Source: Microlunatus parietis
Lineage (GTDB): Bacteria; Actinomycetota; Actinomycetes; Propionibacteriales; Propionibacteriaceae
Reading direction: 5' to 3'
Assembly: GCF_013407955.1 (NCBI RefSeq)
Contig: NZ_JACCBU010000001.1
Coordinates: forward strand, 6,634,001 to 6,698,000
DNA length: 64,000 bases
Shown here in pieces: positions 1 to 8,414 of this stretch (its first letter is position 1; each line of letters begins with the position of its first letter). Below the pieces are notes generated by a model. It saw only the letters and a list, made by a program, of their open reading frames with translations. It ran no database searches and had not been told where the DNA came from. A program made the translations under genes and the position numbers.

Positions 1-48
1 GCGGGTCTAATGTCGGCATCATGAGTTGTGACGGATGGAGCGCGCGCG

Positions 49-369
49 GTGAGTAGCGAGGACCTGGAGCAGTACGAGAGCGAACTGGAGCTCCAGCTGT
101 ACCGCGAGTACAAGGATGTCGTCGGCATCTTCAACTACGCGGTCGAGACCGAACGCCGGTTCTATCTCTGCAACGCCGTCGATCTGAAGGTCCGGACCGA
201 GGGCGGCGACGTCTATTACGAGGTGTCCATGGGCGACGCCTGGGTGTGGGACATGTACCGGCCCGCCCGCTTCGTGAAGAGCGCCAAGGTGCTCACCTTC
301 CGCGACGTGTCGATCGAGGAGATCGCCCACTCCGATCTCGAGGTGCCGAAGAGCGTCAGCGGCGACTGA
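49..369 (+). CDS. DUF2469 family protein
   Basis: Small conserved actinobacterial protein of unknown function, 106 residues, acidic and soluble, with no signal or membrane segment. The family core is visible: an N-terminal YESELELQLYREYKD helix, then RRFYLCNAVDL and MGDAWVWDMYRPARFV. An in-frame GTG at 28 exists, but the GTG at 49 is preferred because GGAG at 37-40 lies 8 nt before it and the resulting M-S-S-E-D-L start looks like family members. It heads the conserved order DUF2469 - YraN - ComM - DprA; in relatives rnhB normally lies just upstream, outside this window. Confidence 0.85.
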   Translation: MSSEDLEQYESELELQLYREYKDVVGIFNYAVETERRFYLCNAVDLKVRTEGGDVYYEVSMGDAWVWDMYRPARFVKSAKVLTFRDVSIEEIAHSDLEVPKSVSGD

Positions 370-510
370 CCTACCTCAGACCACCGACAGTCCACCCGGC
401 CCGCGGGGACCTTTCCACAGCCCTCGACTCCTGAATACCGTCGTCCACAGATTTTCTGGCGCCCGGCGGATTCGGACGGACGTGCGCAGACTCCCCAGTG
501 GAGGTGCGAC

Positions 511-885
511 ATGGCTGACAGATGGAAGGCGCGGGTCGGTCACCGGGGCGAGGACCTGGCGGCGGCTGCGCTGCAAGCGGAAGGGATGCGGATGCTGCAG
601 CGCAATTGGCGTTGCAGCACCGGCGAGATCGACATCGTGGCGAGCGAGGGCGAGGGCGCCGGCCGGACGATCGTCTTCTGCGAGGTGAAGTGCCGGACCG
701 GGCTCGGCTATGGCGACCCGCTCGAGGCGATCACGTACGAGAAGCTGCGCCGGCTGCGGCAGCTGTCGGCCGAGTGGCTGGCCGCCAACGAGCTGCCGCC
801 GACAGGGATCCGGTTGGACGCTATCGGGGTACTGCTCCGCCCGGGTGTGGTGCCGCTGGTGAACCACGTGCGGGGGATCGGCTGA
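511..885 (+). CDS. YraN/UPF0102 family nuclease-like protein
   Basis: A 124-residue protein of the UPF0102 (YraN) family, a restriction-endonuclease-like fold. Visible family signature: an N-terminal GEDLAAAALQAEGM helix, then RNWRCSTGEIDIVA and FCEVKCRTGLGYGDPLEAI, which carry the acidic and Lys residues (E..D..EVK) of a PD-(D/E)XK-like site. ATG at 511 follows GGAGG at 500-504. The stop overlaps the next ATG (ATGA), so it is translationally coupled to the ComM/YifB gene. Role in DNA processing is inferred from constant linkage to comM and dprA; the biochemical activity is not established. Confidence 0.9.
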   Translation: MADRWKARVGHRGEDLAAAALQAEGMRMLQRNWRCSTGEIDIVASEGEGAGRTIVFCEVKCRTGLGYGDPLEAITYEKLRRLRQLSAEWLAANELPPTGIRLDAIGVLLRPGVVPLVNHVRGIG

Positions 886-2432
886 TGGGGCTGGCGTGCG
901 CCCGCTCGGTGGCGCTGGCCGGACTGGACGGCCGGATCGTCGAGGTGGAGGCCGACATCGGCGGCGGGCTGCCGCGGACCGTGCTGGTCGGACTGCCCGA
1001 TGCCGCCCTGCACGAGGCCAAGGACCGCTGCAAGGCCGCCGTCTCCAACTGCGGGCAGCAGTGGCCGCAGTCGCTGCTGACGATCAACCTGTCGCCGGCG
1101 ACGCTGCCCAAGGGCGGCAGCCACTACGACCTCGCGATCGTGGCCGCGGTGCTCGCGGCAGCGGGGACGATCCCGCAGTCCGAGCTGGCCGGGACCGTGT
1201 TCCTCGGCGAGCTGGGCCTGGACGCGCGGATCCGGCCGGTGCGCGGGATCCTGCCGGCCACGCTGGCGGCGGCCCAGGCCGGGTTCGGCCGGGTGATCGT
1301 GCCCGTCCGGCAGGCGGCCGAGGCCGGGCTGGTGGCCGACCTCGAGGTGATCGGGATCGCGTCGCTGAGCCAGCTGATCGCACTGGCCCGCGGCGACCAG
1401 GTCCCGACCGCGGACCCGGTCGACCTCGTCGATGATCATGGTCCGCCGGTGGATCGCCGGCTCGACCTGGCCGACGTCGCCGGGCAGCTGGAGGCGCGCT
1501 GGGCGCTCGAGGTCGCGGCCGCCGGGCGGCATCACTTGTTCCTGCACGGTCCGCCCGGTGTCGGCAAGACGATGCTGGCCGAGCGGCTGCCCGGGCTGTT
1601 GCCGGAGCTGACCGTCGAGGAGTCGCTGGAGGTGTCGGCGATCCACTCGCTGGCCGGGTTCGACCTGAGCGAGGGGCTGGTCCGCCGGCCGCCGTACTCC
1701 GATCCGCACCATTCGGCGTCGATCCCGAGCCTGGTCGGCGGCGGCTCCCGGATGGCCCGCCCCGGTGCCATCTCCTGTGCCCATCGCGGCATCCTCTTCC
1801 TCGACGAGGCGCCCGAGTTCCCGCCGCGGGTGCTGGACGCCCTGCGCGGGCCGCTGGAGTCGGGCGTGATCATGATCGGCCGGAGCGAGGTGCAAGCCCG
1901 CTATCCGGCCCGGTTCCAGCTGGTGCTGGCCGCGAATCCCTGCCCGTGCGGCAATGCGGCGACCCGCGGTGCGGACTGCACCTGCCCGCCGATGGCGATC
2001 CGCCGGTATGCGGACCGGGTGTCCGGCCCGATCCGGGATCGCCTCGACATCCAGCAGGTGATGCGGCCGATGCGGAAGGCGTATCTGCGGGCGCTCGCCC
2101 AGACCGAGTCGACGGCGGTCGTGGCCGGCCGGGTGGCCGAGGCCAGGGCGCGGCAGGCGAGCCGGCTGGCCGACTCGCCGTGGCAGACGAACGGCGACGT
2201 GCCGGGGCCGTTTCTGCGGACCAGGCTGCCACCGGCCGAGGGACTGGAGCGCGTCGAGGACGCGGTGAGCCGTGGCTCGCTCAGTCCGCGCGGGGTGGAC
2301 AAGGTGTTGCGCCTGGCGTGGACCGTGGCCGATCTGGAGGGACGCGACCGGCCGAGCGCCGACGATGTCGCTGTGGCGCTGGCGATGCGGCGCGGCGAAC
2401 CGCCCGGCTCGGCCCAGCGGGTGGCGTCATGA
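885..2432 (+). CDS. YifB/ComM family Mg-chelatase-like AAA+ ATPase
   Basis: A 515-residue AAA+ ATPase of the ComM/YifB family; the better studied members are helicases that promote branch migration during natural transformation. Domains in order: N-terminal ChlI-like domain (about 20-140), AAA+ core with Walker A GPPGVGKT near residue 222 and Walker B GILFLDEAPEF near 302, a Cys-rich loop NPCPCGNAATRGADCTCPP near 351, and the C-terminal Mg-chelatase domain. The frame stays open upstream to 522, but the ATG at 885 gives the canonical ARSVALAGLDG start and overlaps the YraN stop. It overlaps dprA by ATGA. Confidence 0.93.
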   Translation: MGLACARSVALAGLDGRIVEVEADIGGGLPRTVLVGLPDAALHEAKDRCKAAVSNCGQQWPQSLLTINLSPATLPKGGSHYDLAIVAAVLAAAGTIPQSELAGTVFLGELGLDARIRPVRGILPATLAAAQAGFGRVIVPVRQAAEAGLVADLEVIGIASLSQLIALARGDQVPTADPVDLVDDHGPPVDRRLDLADVAGQLEARWALEVAAAGRHHLFLHGPPGVGKTMLAERLPGLLPELTVEESLEVSAIHSLAGFDLSEGLVRRPPYSDPHHSASIPSLVGGGSRMARPGAISCAHRGILFLDEAPEFPPRVLDALRGPLESGVIMIGRSEVQARYPARFQLVLAANPCPCGNAATRGADCTCPPMAIRRYADRVSGPIRDRLDIQQVMRPMRKAYLRALAQTESTAVVAGRVAEARARQASRLADSPWQTNGDVPGPFLRTRLPPAEGLERVEDAVSRGSLSPRGVDKVLRLAWTVADLEGRDRPSADDVAVALAMRRGEPPGSAQRVAS

Positions 2433-3589
2433 CGACGCCGGAGCGACTCGACGATCGTCGGGCCCGGATGGCGTTGTCGGCGGTCGTGGAGAGCGGGGAG
2501 GCGGAGCTCAGCCGGCTGGTCGACGATCTCGGCGCGAGCGAGGTCTGGCGCCGGGCCCGCGACGGCACGCTGGGAGCGCCGCTGGCCGGCCGGGCTGCGA
2601 GGCTCGACCTGCGCGCGGTGCTCGCGGACGCCGCCCAGCTCGGGATGCGGTTCGTGATGCCGGGCGACGCCGAATGGCCGGCTCCGCTCGAGGATCTCCG
2701 GCGCGCCGAGCCGGTGCAGCGGCGGGGCGGCCTGCCGCTCGGGCTGTGGCTGCGCGGCACGGCCAGGCTGGCCGACAGTTGTCGCCGGGCGGTCGCGATC
2801 GTCGGCTCCCGGGCGGCCACGGCGTACGGCACGGCGGTGGCGACCGAGCTCGCCGCCGACCTGGCGGAGCGGCAGGTGACCGTCCTGTCCGGCGGTGCGT
2901 ACGGGATCGATGCCGCAGCGCACCGCGGCGCCCTCGCGGCCGGCGGGCGGACCGTGGCCGTGCTGGCCGGTGGAGCGGACGTCCCGTACCCGAAGGGGAA
3001 CGAGGCGTTGCTGGACCGGATCGCCGCGGACCACGTGATCGTCTCCGAGCTGCCGCCCGGGGCCGCCCCGACTCGGATGCGGTTCCTGGCGCGGAACCGG
3101 CTGATCGCCGCGTTGGCGGACGGCGTCATCGTGGTCGAGGCGGCACTGCGGTCCGGCGCTCGGAACACGGCCAACTGGGCGGTCGGGACCGGCCGGGTGC
3201 TGATGGCGCTGCCCGGCCCGGTCCACTCGACGCTGTCGGCCGGCCCGCACCTGCTGGTCCGGGAAGGCCAGGCGACGCTGGTCACCTCGGCGGCGGACGT
3301 GCTCGAGCTGATCTCGCCGGTCGGCCAGCAGATGGCGCCGGTGCAGCGGGGTGAGCGCCGGGTCACCGACGGTTTCGATCCGATCCGGCTGGCCGTCTTC
3401 GAGGCGGTCCCGGCCCGCCGCCGGCGGCCCAGCGGTGAGATCGCGCTGATCGCCGGGGTGCCGCTGCGACGGGCCCTGGCCGAGCTGACGGCGCTGGAGG
3501 GGGAGGCACTGGTGGATGGCTCGGCCGATGGCTGGCGGTTGGCCGCCCGGACGGGGGAGACCGCCACTCCCCGGGAAGGGGTCGCCTGA
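2429..3589 (+). CDS. dprA: DNA-processing protein DprA
   Basis: DprA/Smf, 386 residues, loads RecA on single-stranded DNA during transformation. The Rossmann-like core is clear: AIVGSRAATAYGT near 122, SGGAYGIDAAAHRGAL near 152, AVLAGGADVPYPKGN near 180, FLARNRLIAALADGVIVVEA near 216 and an ALPGPVHS loop. A C-terminal winged-helix segment (about 320-375) follows a basic linker. The N-terminal ~90 residues resemble the SAM-like region of longer DprA proteins. Start chosen at ATG 2429, which overlaps the comM stop; the frame is open further upstream only as antisense-free shadow. Last gene of the operon, convergent with the gene at 3618. Confidence 0.93.
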   Translation: MTTPERLDDRRARMALSAVVESGEAELSRLVDDLGASEVWRRARDGTLGAPLAGRAARLDLRAVLADAAQLGMRFVMPGDAEWPAPLEDLRRAEPVQRRGGLPLGLWLRGTARLADSCRRAVAIVGSRAATAYGTAVATELAADLAERQVTVLSGGAYGIDAAAHRGALAAGGRTVAVLAGGADVPYPKGNEALLDRIAADHVIVSELPPGAAPTRMRFLARNRLIAALADGVIVVEAALRSGARNTANWAVGTGRVLMALPGPVHSTLSAGPHLLVREGQATLVTSAADVLELISPVGQQMAPVQRGERRVTDGFDPIRLAVFEAVPARRRRPSGEIALIAGVPLRRALAELTALEGEALVDGSADGWRLAARTGETATPREGVA

Positions 3590-3617
3590 GGAGCCGCCGA
3601 AGGACAAGGCCCCTGGA

Positions 3618-4916
3618 TCACCGGTGTTGCGGTGCGTCGGACGGGGCATAGGCCCAGACCACGCCACCGCCTTGGCCGCCGCCGGCGTTCCCGCCGCCGA
3701 GCAACACGGTGCCGTCCGGGGCGACCGCGGGCGTCGTGTTCGCGACCGTCGGCGTGCGCCGGTAGAACAGCAGCGCTCCGGTCGCCGCGTCGAAGGCCTG
3801 GAGCGCTCCGAACGCCTGGCCGCCGATCTGCAGTCCGCCGGTGTAGAGCACGCCGTTGACGACGGTCGGGGTGGTCGGCTTCTGGGCTCCGGTGTCGGCG
3901 ACGGCGGTCTGGCGGCCGGTCGCGGAGTCGAGGACCAGGATGCTGGAGTGCGTCGGGAAGTAGACCCGATCGCCGGCCGTCGTCGGGGTCGGGACGCGGT
4001 CGTTGTAGAGCGGGTCGCTCTCAGCCCTGCGGTTCCACCGGACCTGCCCCTCCGTGGTCAGCGAGACCAGCCGCACCATGCCGATGTTCTGGCCGACCCG
4101 GTAGTTGACCGCGAAGTACAGGTCGGCACCGTCGGAGGCCAGGGTGTCGTCGATGCGGCCGCCGAGGAACCTGCGGACCTCGGTGACGGTGGGTTCCGTG
4201 CCACCCGGGACCGGCGGGGCGACCGCGACGATCCTGCCGTCGAAGGTGCCGACGTAGATCGTGCCGTCGAGCACCAGCGGGCCGGCGAGCATCGGATGCT
4301 CGGCATCTCCCTCAGCGGCCCGCGCCGCCCAACGCCGATTGCCCCGGTCGGAGAAGGCGTCGAACGCCACGACGGCGCCGCCCCTGGCTGTCGCGTAGAG
4401 CGTGTCGCCGACGATCGCCAGCCCGTTCACCCAACCGCCGTGCGGCACGGCCTGGCGCCAGAGCAGTCCGCCGGTCGCGTCGTCGAAGGCGCAGACGTAG
4501 CCGGCAAGCGTGCCGACGAAGACGCGTGAGCCGGCGACCACCGGCGAGGACTGGATCTGGTGGCCGCAATCGTTGCTGGACCAGGTGGGCACGAACGAAC
4601 CCGGGTCACCCTCCGTCCCGGTCGCCAGCGGCAGCTTCGTCAGCCGGCCGTCCTCATCGCCGATGTAGACGTGATCGCCCGAGACCACCGGCGAGGAGCG
4701 GTACTTGCCGTCACCGAAATGGCTGGTCCACGTCGGTGCCAGCGTCATCGCTGTGTCCGGGGTCGCGGGGCCGGCAGCGCCCGCCGGCGCGATGGTGGCG
4801 GTCAGCAGGACCGCTGTCGTCACGGCCGCGATCGCGCAGAGCCGCCGGAGTCGGCCCTTCCTGCGGATCGCGCCGGTTCGGGTTCGCTGCGCCACGGATG
4901 CCGGTGCATACGTCAT
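3618..4916 (-). CDS. secreted PQQ-like beta-propeller repeat protein
   Basis: A 432-residue exported protein. The N-terminus is basic (about 25 residues), followed by a hydrophobic stretch and an A-G-A type signal-peptidase site near residue 47. The rest is blade-like repeats of the PQQ/WD40-like type: SSPVVSGDHVYIGDEDGRL, SSPVVAGSRVFVGT, VYFPTHSSILVLDSATGR and similar, about seven in all. No catalytic signature is visible, so a scaffold or binding function outside the membrane is the only fair inference. Start supported by GAGGGAG just upstream of the ATG. It stands alone: convergent with dprA and with its own 160-bp upstream gap. Confidence 0.8.
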   Translation of the reverse strand: MTYAPASVAQRTRTGAIRRKGRLRRLCAIAAVTTAVLLTATIAPAGAAGPATPDTAMTLAPTWTSHFGDGKYRSSPVVSGDHVYIGDEDGRLTKLPLATGTEGDPGSFVPTWSSNDCGHQIQSSPVVAGSRVFVGTLAGYVCAFDDATGGLLWRQAVPHGGWVNGLAIVGDTLYATARGGAVVAFDAFSDRGNRRWAARAAEGDAEHPMLAGPLVLDGTIYVGTFDGRIVAVAPPVPGGTEPTVTEVRRFLGGRIDDTLASDGADLYFAVNYRVGQNIGMVRLVSLTTEGQVRWNRRAESDPLYNDRVPTPTTAGDRVYFPTHSSILVLDSATGRQTAVADTGAQKPTTPTVVNGVLYTGGLQIGGQAFGALQAFDAATGALLFYRRTPTVANTTPAVAPDGTVLLGGGNAGGGQGGGVVWAYAPSDAPQHR

Positions 4917-5058
4917 GGTCGATCTCCCTCGAGTGCCTGGGTGCTGGTGTTGCCTCTTCAGGCTTTCCGAAGGCGAGGACGATCAGAACCCGGCTGCCCG
5001 GACACCTCCCTGGAGGTTCTCCGCCAGCATCGCGTACGGGCAGCAGGGCGTCGAGCTA

Positions 5059-5075
5059 CCGGCCAGCAGGGCCGG
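5059..5075 (-). terminator. possible hairpin at the 3' end of fgd
   Basis: CCGGCC and GGCCGG arms around a 5-nt loop lie at the fgd stop codon. There is no T-tract, so this could be a weak or Rho-assisted stop, or chance in GC-rich DNA. Confidence 0.3.
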
Positions 5076-5076
5076 G

Positions 5077-6108
5077 TCAGTTCTGCGGCAGCGCCCGGAG
5101 CCGGGGTGCGAGGTCGCGCTCGAACAGGTCGAGGAAGCGTTCCTGGTCCGCTCCGGGAGCATGGAACACGAGGTGATTGAAGCCCCAGCTGACGTACTGG
5201 GCGATCTGCTCCACCGTCTCGTCGGGGTCGGAGCCGACGATCCAGCGCTTGGCGATCGTCTCGATCGGCAGTGCATCGGCGGCGCGTTCCATCTCGACCG
5301 GGTCGGTGATGTCGTGCTTCTGTTCCTTGCTGAGCGACAGCGGCGACCAGAACCGGGTGTTCTCCAGGGCGGCCTCGGGATCGGTGTCGTACGACAGCTT
5401 GATCTCGATCATCCGGTCCAGCGAGTCGGCCTCGCGGCCGGCCGCCTGGGCGCCCTCGGCGACGGCCGGCAGCAGCTGATCGACGTACAGCTCAGCGCCC
5501 TTGCCGGAGGTGCAGATGAAGCCGTCCCCGGCGCGGCCGGCGTATTTGGCGACGACAGGTCCGCCGGCGGCGATGTAGACGGGAACTCCGCCCTCGGGCC
5601 GGTCGTAGATGCTCGCGTCGTGGGCGGAGTAGTAGTCGCCCTCGAACGTCACCCGCTCCTCGGTCCACAAGGCCCGCATCAGCCGGATCGCCTCGCGCAG
5701 CCGGGCGAACCGCTCCTTGAAGGCGGGCCAGTCCTGCGGCCCCGCGCCGCGGAAGCCGGTCGCGATCTCGTTGAGCGCCTCGCCGGTGCCGACGCCGAGC
5801 ATGATCCGGCCCGGGTAGAGACAGCCGAGCGTCGCGAACGCCTGCGCGATCACCGCGGGGTTGTAGCGGAACGTCGGCGTCATCACCGAGGTGCCGATCT
5901 GCACCGTGGAGGTCCGTTCACCGACCGCGGCCATCCAGGCCAGCGAGAACGGTGCGTGGCCGCCGGTGTGCCGCCAGGGCTGGAAATGATCACTGACGCT
6001 GACGCTTTCCATACCGTGACGCTCGGCCGACACCGAGAACTCGACCAGCTCTCGAGGCGAGAACTGTTCGGCGGAGGCCTTGTAGCCGAGCTTCAGGGGG
6101 AGGGGCAT
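5077..6108 (-). CDS. fgd: F420-dependent glucose-6-phosphate dehydrogenase
   Basis: A 343-residue luciferase-like (LLM) flavin/deazaflavin oxidoreductase that oxidises glucose-6-phosphate to 6-phosphogluconolactone and reduces coenzyme F420. The match to the mycobacterial FGD family is close across the whole length from memory: [83 protein letters not shown] and NHLVFHAPG are all present. Start set at 6108, where AAGGAG sits 6 nt upstream of ATG and MPLPLKLGY matches the family; the frame is open further upstream without support. It implies an F420-using organism. It stands alone between two minus-strand genes. Confidence 0.94.
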   Translation of the reverse strand: MPLPLKLGYKASAEQFSPRELVEFSVSAERHGMESVSVSDHFQPWRHTGGHAPFSLAWMAAVGERTSTVQIGTSVMTPTFRYNPAVIAQAFATLGCLYPGRIMLGVGTGEALNEIATGFRGAGPQDWPAFKERFARLREAIRLMRALWTEERVTFEGDYYSAHDASIYDRPEGGVPVYIAAGGPVVAKYAGRAGDGFICTSGKGAELYVDQLLPAVAEGAQAAGREADSLDRMIEIKLSYDTDPEAALENTRFWSPLSLSKEQKHDITDPVEMERAADALPIETIAKRWIVGSDPDETVEQIAQYVSWGFNHLVFHAPGADQERFLDLFERDLAPRLRALPQN

Positions 6109-6208
6109 CGAATCTCCTTCGTCGCGCTGGACCGGCGGCCAACCGAAGCGTAGCGCCGCCGCTCCCGAACGAACCAAGAACCACCCGCCCGCATTCCCCG
6201 CTGCCCGC

Positions 6209-6262
6209 GCCCTGAGCCTGTCGAAGGGGACTTGATCAAGGTGGGCCTCGACAGGCTCAGCC
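6209..6262. repeat. inverted pair of the dispersed CCCTTCGACAGGCTCAGGG element
   Basis: Two facing copies of the dispersed element give 13-bp perfect arms (6212-6224 and 6248-6260) around a 23-nt spacer. They lie between the stop of the superoxide dismutase gene and the start of fgd, both on the minus strand, so the RNA hairpin would sit at the 3' end of the sod transcript. The same core occurs at five other loci in this window. Confidence 0.85.
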
Positions 6263-6276
6263 CGCGATGGTCTGGG

Positions 6277-6903
6277 TCAGGCCGGGATGATCAGGCCGGC
6301 GGTCTGGGTCTTGGCGGCGGCGTAGCGCTGCTGGGCGTCGGCCCAGTTGACGACGTTCCACCAGGCCTTGACGTAGTCGGCCTTGACGTTTTGGTACTGC
6401 AGGTAGAAGGCGTGTTCCCACATGTCGAGCAGCACGATCGGGATCTGGGCGAGGGGGAGGTTGCCCTGCTGGTCGAACAGCTGGACGATGTTCAGCCGCT
6501 GGCCGAGGGCGTCGTAGGCGAGGATGGACCAGCCGGAGCCCTGGATGGCGTTGGCGTTGGCCTCGAACTGGGCGCGGAAGGCGTCGAAGCTGCCGAAGGT
6601 GGCGTCGATGGCGGCGCCGAGGTCGCCGTCGGGCTTGTCGCCGCCGTCGGGGGAGAGGTTGGGCCAGAAGACGGAGTGGTTGATGTGGCCGCCGAGGTGG
6701 AAGGCGAGGTCCTTTTCGAGGCGGTTGATGTTGGCGAAGGAGTTGGTGCTGCGGGCTTCGTCGAGTTGGTCGAGGGCGGTGTTGACGCCCTTGACGTAGG
6801 TGGCGTGGTGTTTGTCGTGGTGGAGTTCCATGATCGTGCCGGAGATGTGGGGTTCCAGCGCGGCGTAGTCGTAGGGAAGATCAGGAAGCTCGTAGGCAGG
6901 CAC
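6277..6903 (-). CDS. sodA: superoxide dismutase (Fe/Mn family)
   Basis: A 208-residue Fe/Mn superoxide dismutase converting superoxide to H2O2 and O2. All four metal ligands are visible: His in [13 protein letters not shown], His in [12 protein letters not shown], and Asp and His in [13 protein letters not shown]. The length is normal. The start is a GTG at 6903 preceded by AAAGGA; it gives the canonical [13 protein letters not shown]-terminus. The longer open frame to 6999 lacks support. No signal peptide, so cytoplasmic. Base use is less GC-biased at third positions in places (runs of gg-rich codons), otherwise ordinary. Metal preference cannot be decided by eye. Confidence 0.95.
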   Translation of the reverse strand: MPAYELPDLPYDYAALEPHISGTIMELHHDKHHATYVKGVNTALDQLDEARSTNSFANINRLEKDLAFHLGGHINHSVFWPNLSPDGGDKPDGDLGAAIDATFGSFDAFRAQFEANANAIQGSGWSILAYDALGQRLNIVQLFDQQGNLPLAQIPIVLLDMWEHAFYLQYQNVKADYVKAWWNVVNWADAQQRYAAAKTQTAGLIIPA

Positions 6904-7068
6904 TGCAGGGGTTCCTTTCGTGATCCGTCGAGGTACGAACTCCACTCTGCAACCTGAACTCCGGTTGAGGTCAAGGGACCACCCCGCGGTCCGAGGCAAA
7001 CACAGGAATGCGCGTCGGACGTTAATGTGTATCTTGTCTTAGTGTGTGTCGCACAGTATCGTGTAGGC

Positions 7069-7404
7069 ATGAGCGAAGACGAGGCGTTGACGATGCACCT
7101 GCAGGAGTTGCGCCGCGGCACGGTGGTGCTGGCGTGCCTGCAGCTGCTGCACCGCCCCGGGTACGGCTACGGCCTGCTTGAGGAGCTCGGCCGGCACGGC
7201 TTCGCGGTCGACGCCAACACCCTCTATCCACTGCTCCGGCGGCTGGAGAAGCAGGGCTATCTCGCGAGCGAGTGGAACACCGATGAGGCGCGCCCGCGCA
7301 AGTTCTACCGCACCAGCCCGGCGGGCAGCAGCCTGGCCGAGGCACTCATCGCCGACTGGCGGTCACTCACCACCGCCATCGAATCCTTGACCCAGGAGCA
7401 CTGA
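7069..7404 (+). CDS. PadR family transcriptional regulator
   Basis: A 111-residue PadR-type winged-helix regulator. The signature is clear: RRGTVVLACLQLL then GYGYGLLEEL and VDANTLYPLLRRLEKQGYLASEW, ending in FYRTSPAGSSLAEAL. Start taken as the ATG at 7069, which leaves a normal family N-terminus; the frame is open back to 7027. It is followed after one base by a membrane protein gene, the usual PadR partner arrangement. Self-regulation is likely: the 7025-7066 upstream region has the near-palindrome TGTGTCGCACA, a candidate operator. Confidence 0.88.
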   Translation: MSEDEALTMHLQELRRGTVVLACLQLLHRPGYGYGLLEELGRHGFAVDANTLYPLLRRLEKQGYLASEWNTDEARPRKFYRTSPAGSSLAEALIADWRSLTTAIESLTQEH

Positions 7405-7405
7405 C

Positions 7406-8353
7406 ATGGCCAGTTACACCGAGCGGTACGTCGCCGCGGCGACCCGCACCGTGCCGGAGCACAACCGCGCCGATCTGCGGGCGGAGTTGCAGGCGTCGAT
7501 CGCCGACGCGATCGAGGCGCGGACCGAGAACGGGGAGGACCACGCAACGGCCGAGCATGCCGTCCTGACCGGCCTCGGCGACCCGGACCGGCTGGCCGCC
7601 GGCTACGCCGAGCGCCGGAACTACCTGATCGGACCCGAGTTGTACCGGGACTGGTTGCGGATGCTCAAGCTGTTGCTGTGGGCGGTGCTGCCGGTCGCCG
7701 TGGTCGGCGTCATCGTCCGGGCCGCCACCGGCGCGTCGGGCGGTGAGATCATCGGGGCGACGGTGACCTCGATGCTGACGGTCGGCGTGCACGTCGCATT
7801 CTGGACGACGCTGTTCTTCGTGATCTTGGAGCGGGCCGGGGTCCGATCGCCGTCGGCGCCGTGGACCGTTGAGCAGTTGCCGGACGTCCGTCCGGAGGGT
7901 GCCGTCGCGCGGACGGATCTGGTGGCCACGCTGATCTTCCTCGCGGTCATGATCGGCGCTGTGCTCTGGGATCGTTTCGAGGGGTTCGTCCAGATCGGCG
8001 GGCAGGGCGTGCCGGTGCTGAATCCGCAGCTCTGGTCGGCCTGGATCGGCGTACTGCTGGCGATCCTGGCCGCCGAGACGATCTTCGCGATCGTGCTCTA
8101 CCGCAACCGCTGGTGGACTCCGGCGCTGGCCGTGGCCAACGCGGCCATCGCGATCGCGGCCGGGGCGGTCGGGCTGTTCCTGACCTCCACCGGCGTCCTG
8201 TTCAACAGCGCGTTCTTCGACATCGTCGCGGTGGGGGACCCGGCCGGTGTCCGGCAGGTCGCCACGGGTGTGGTCGCCGCCGGCTTCGTCATCGTCGCCG
8301 TCTGGGACATCGCCGACGGAGTGATCAAGACGGTACGGCGGCGACGCGGCTGA
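7406..8353 (+). CDS. membrane protein with N-terminal permease-prefix-like domain
   Basis: A 315-residue protein. The first ~75 residues form a soluble helical domain (RYVAAATRTVPEHNRADLR, then EHAVLTGLGDPDRLAAGYAER) of the permease-prefix / DUF1700-like type found next to PadR regulators. Six or so hydrophobic segments follow (around 90-110, 120-150, 175-195, 215-235, 240-265, 280-300). No transport motif is visible. It starts one base after the PadR stop, so the two form an operon and probably a PadR-controlled envelope response unit. Exact function unknown. Confidence 0.7.
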   Translation: MASYTERYVAAATRTVPEHNRADLRAELQASIADAIEARTENGEDHATAEHAVLTGLGDPDRLAAGYAERRNYLIGPELYRDWLRMLKLLLWAVLPVAVVGVIVRAATGASGGEIIGATVTSMLTVGVHVAFWTTLFFVILERAGVRSPSAPWTVEQLPDVRPEGAVARTDLVATLIFLAVMIGAVLWDRFEGFVQIGGQGVPVLNPQLWSAWIGVLLAILAAETIFAIVLYRNRWWTPALAVANAAIAIAAGAVGLFLTSTGVLFNSAFFDIVAVGDPAGVRQVATGVVAAGFVIVAVWDIADGVIKTVRRRRG

Positions 8354-8414
8354 CCTCTCCCCGCAGCGGCGCGACGGGTTACTGTGACCGGGACAAACGG
8401 TGGGAGGGATTGCT

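Noticed and set aside
400-460. Two TCCACAG words as DnaA boxes or an origin
   Set aside because: Only partial matches to TTATCCACA, two copies, no dnaA/dnaN and no AT-rich unwinding element.
708-3667. Long minus-strand frames (708-1895, 1901-3667, 2281-3621)
   Set aside because: Shadows of comM and dprA; compositionally biased with no recognisable domain.
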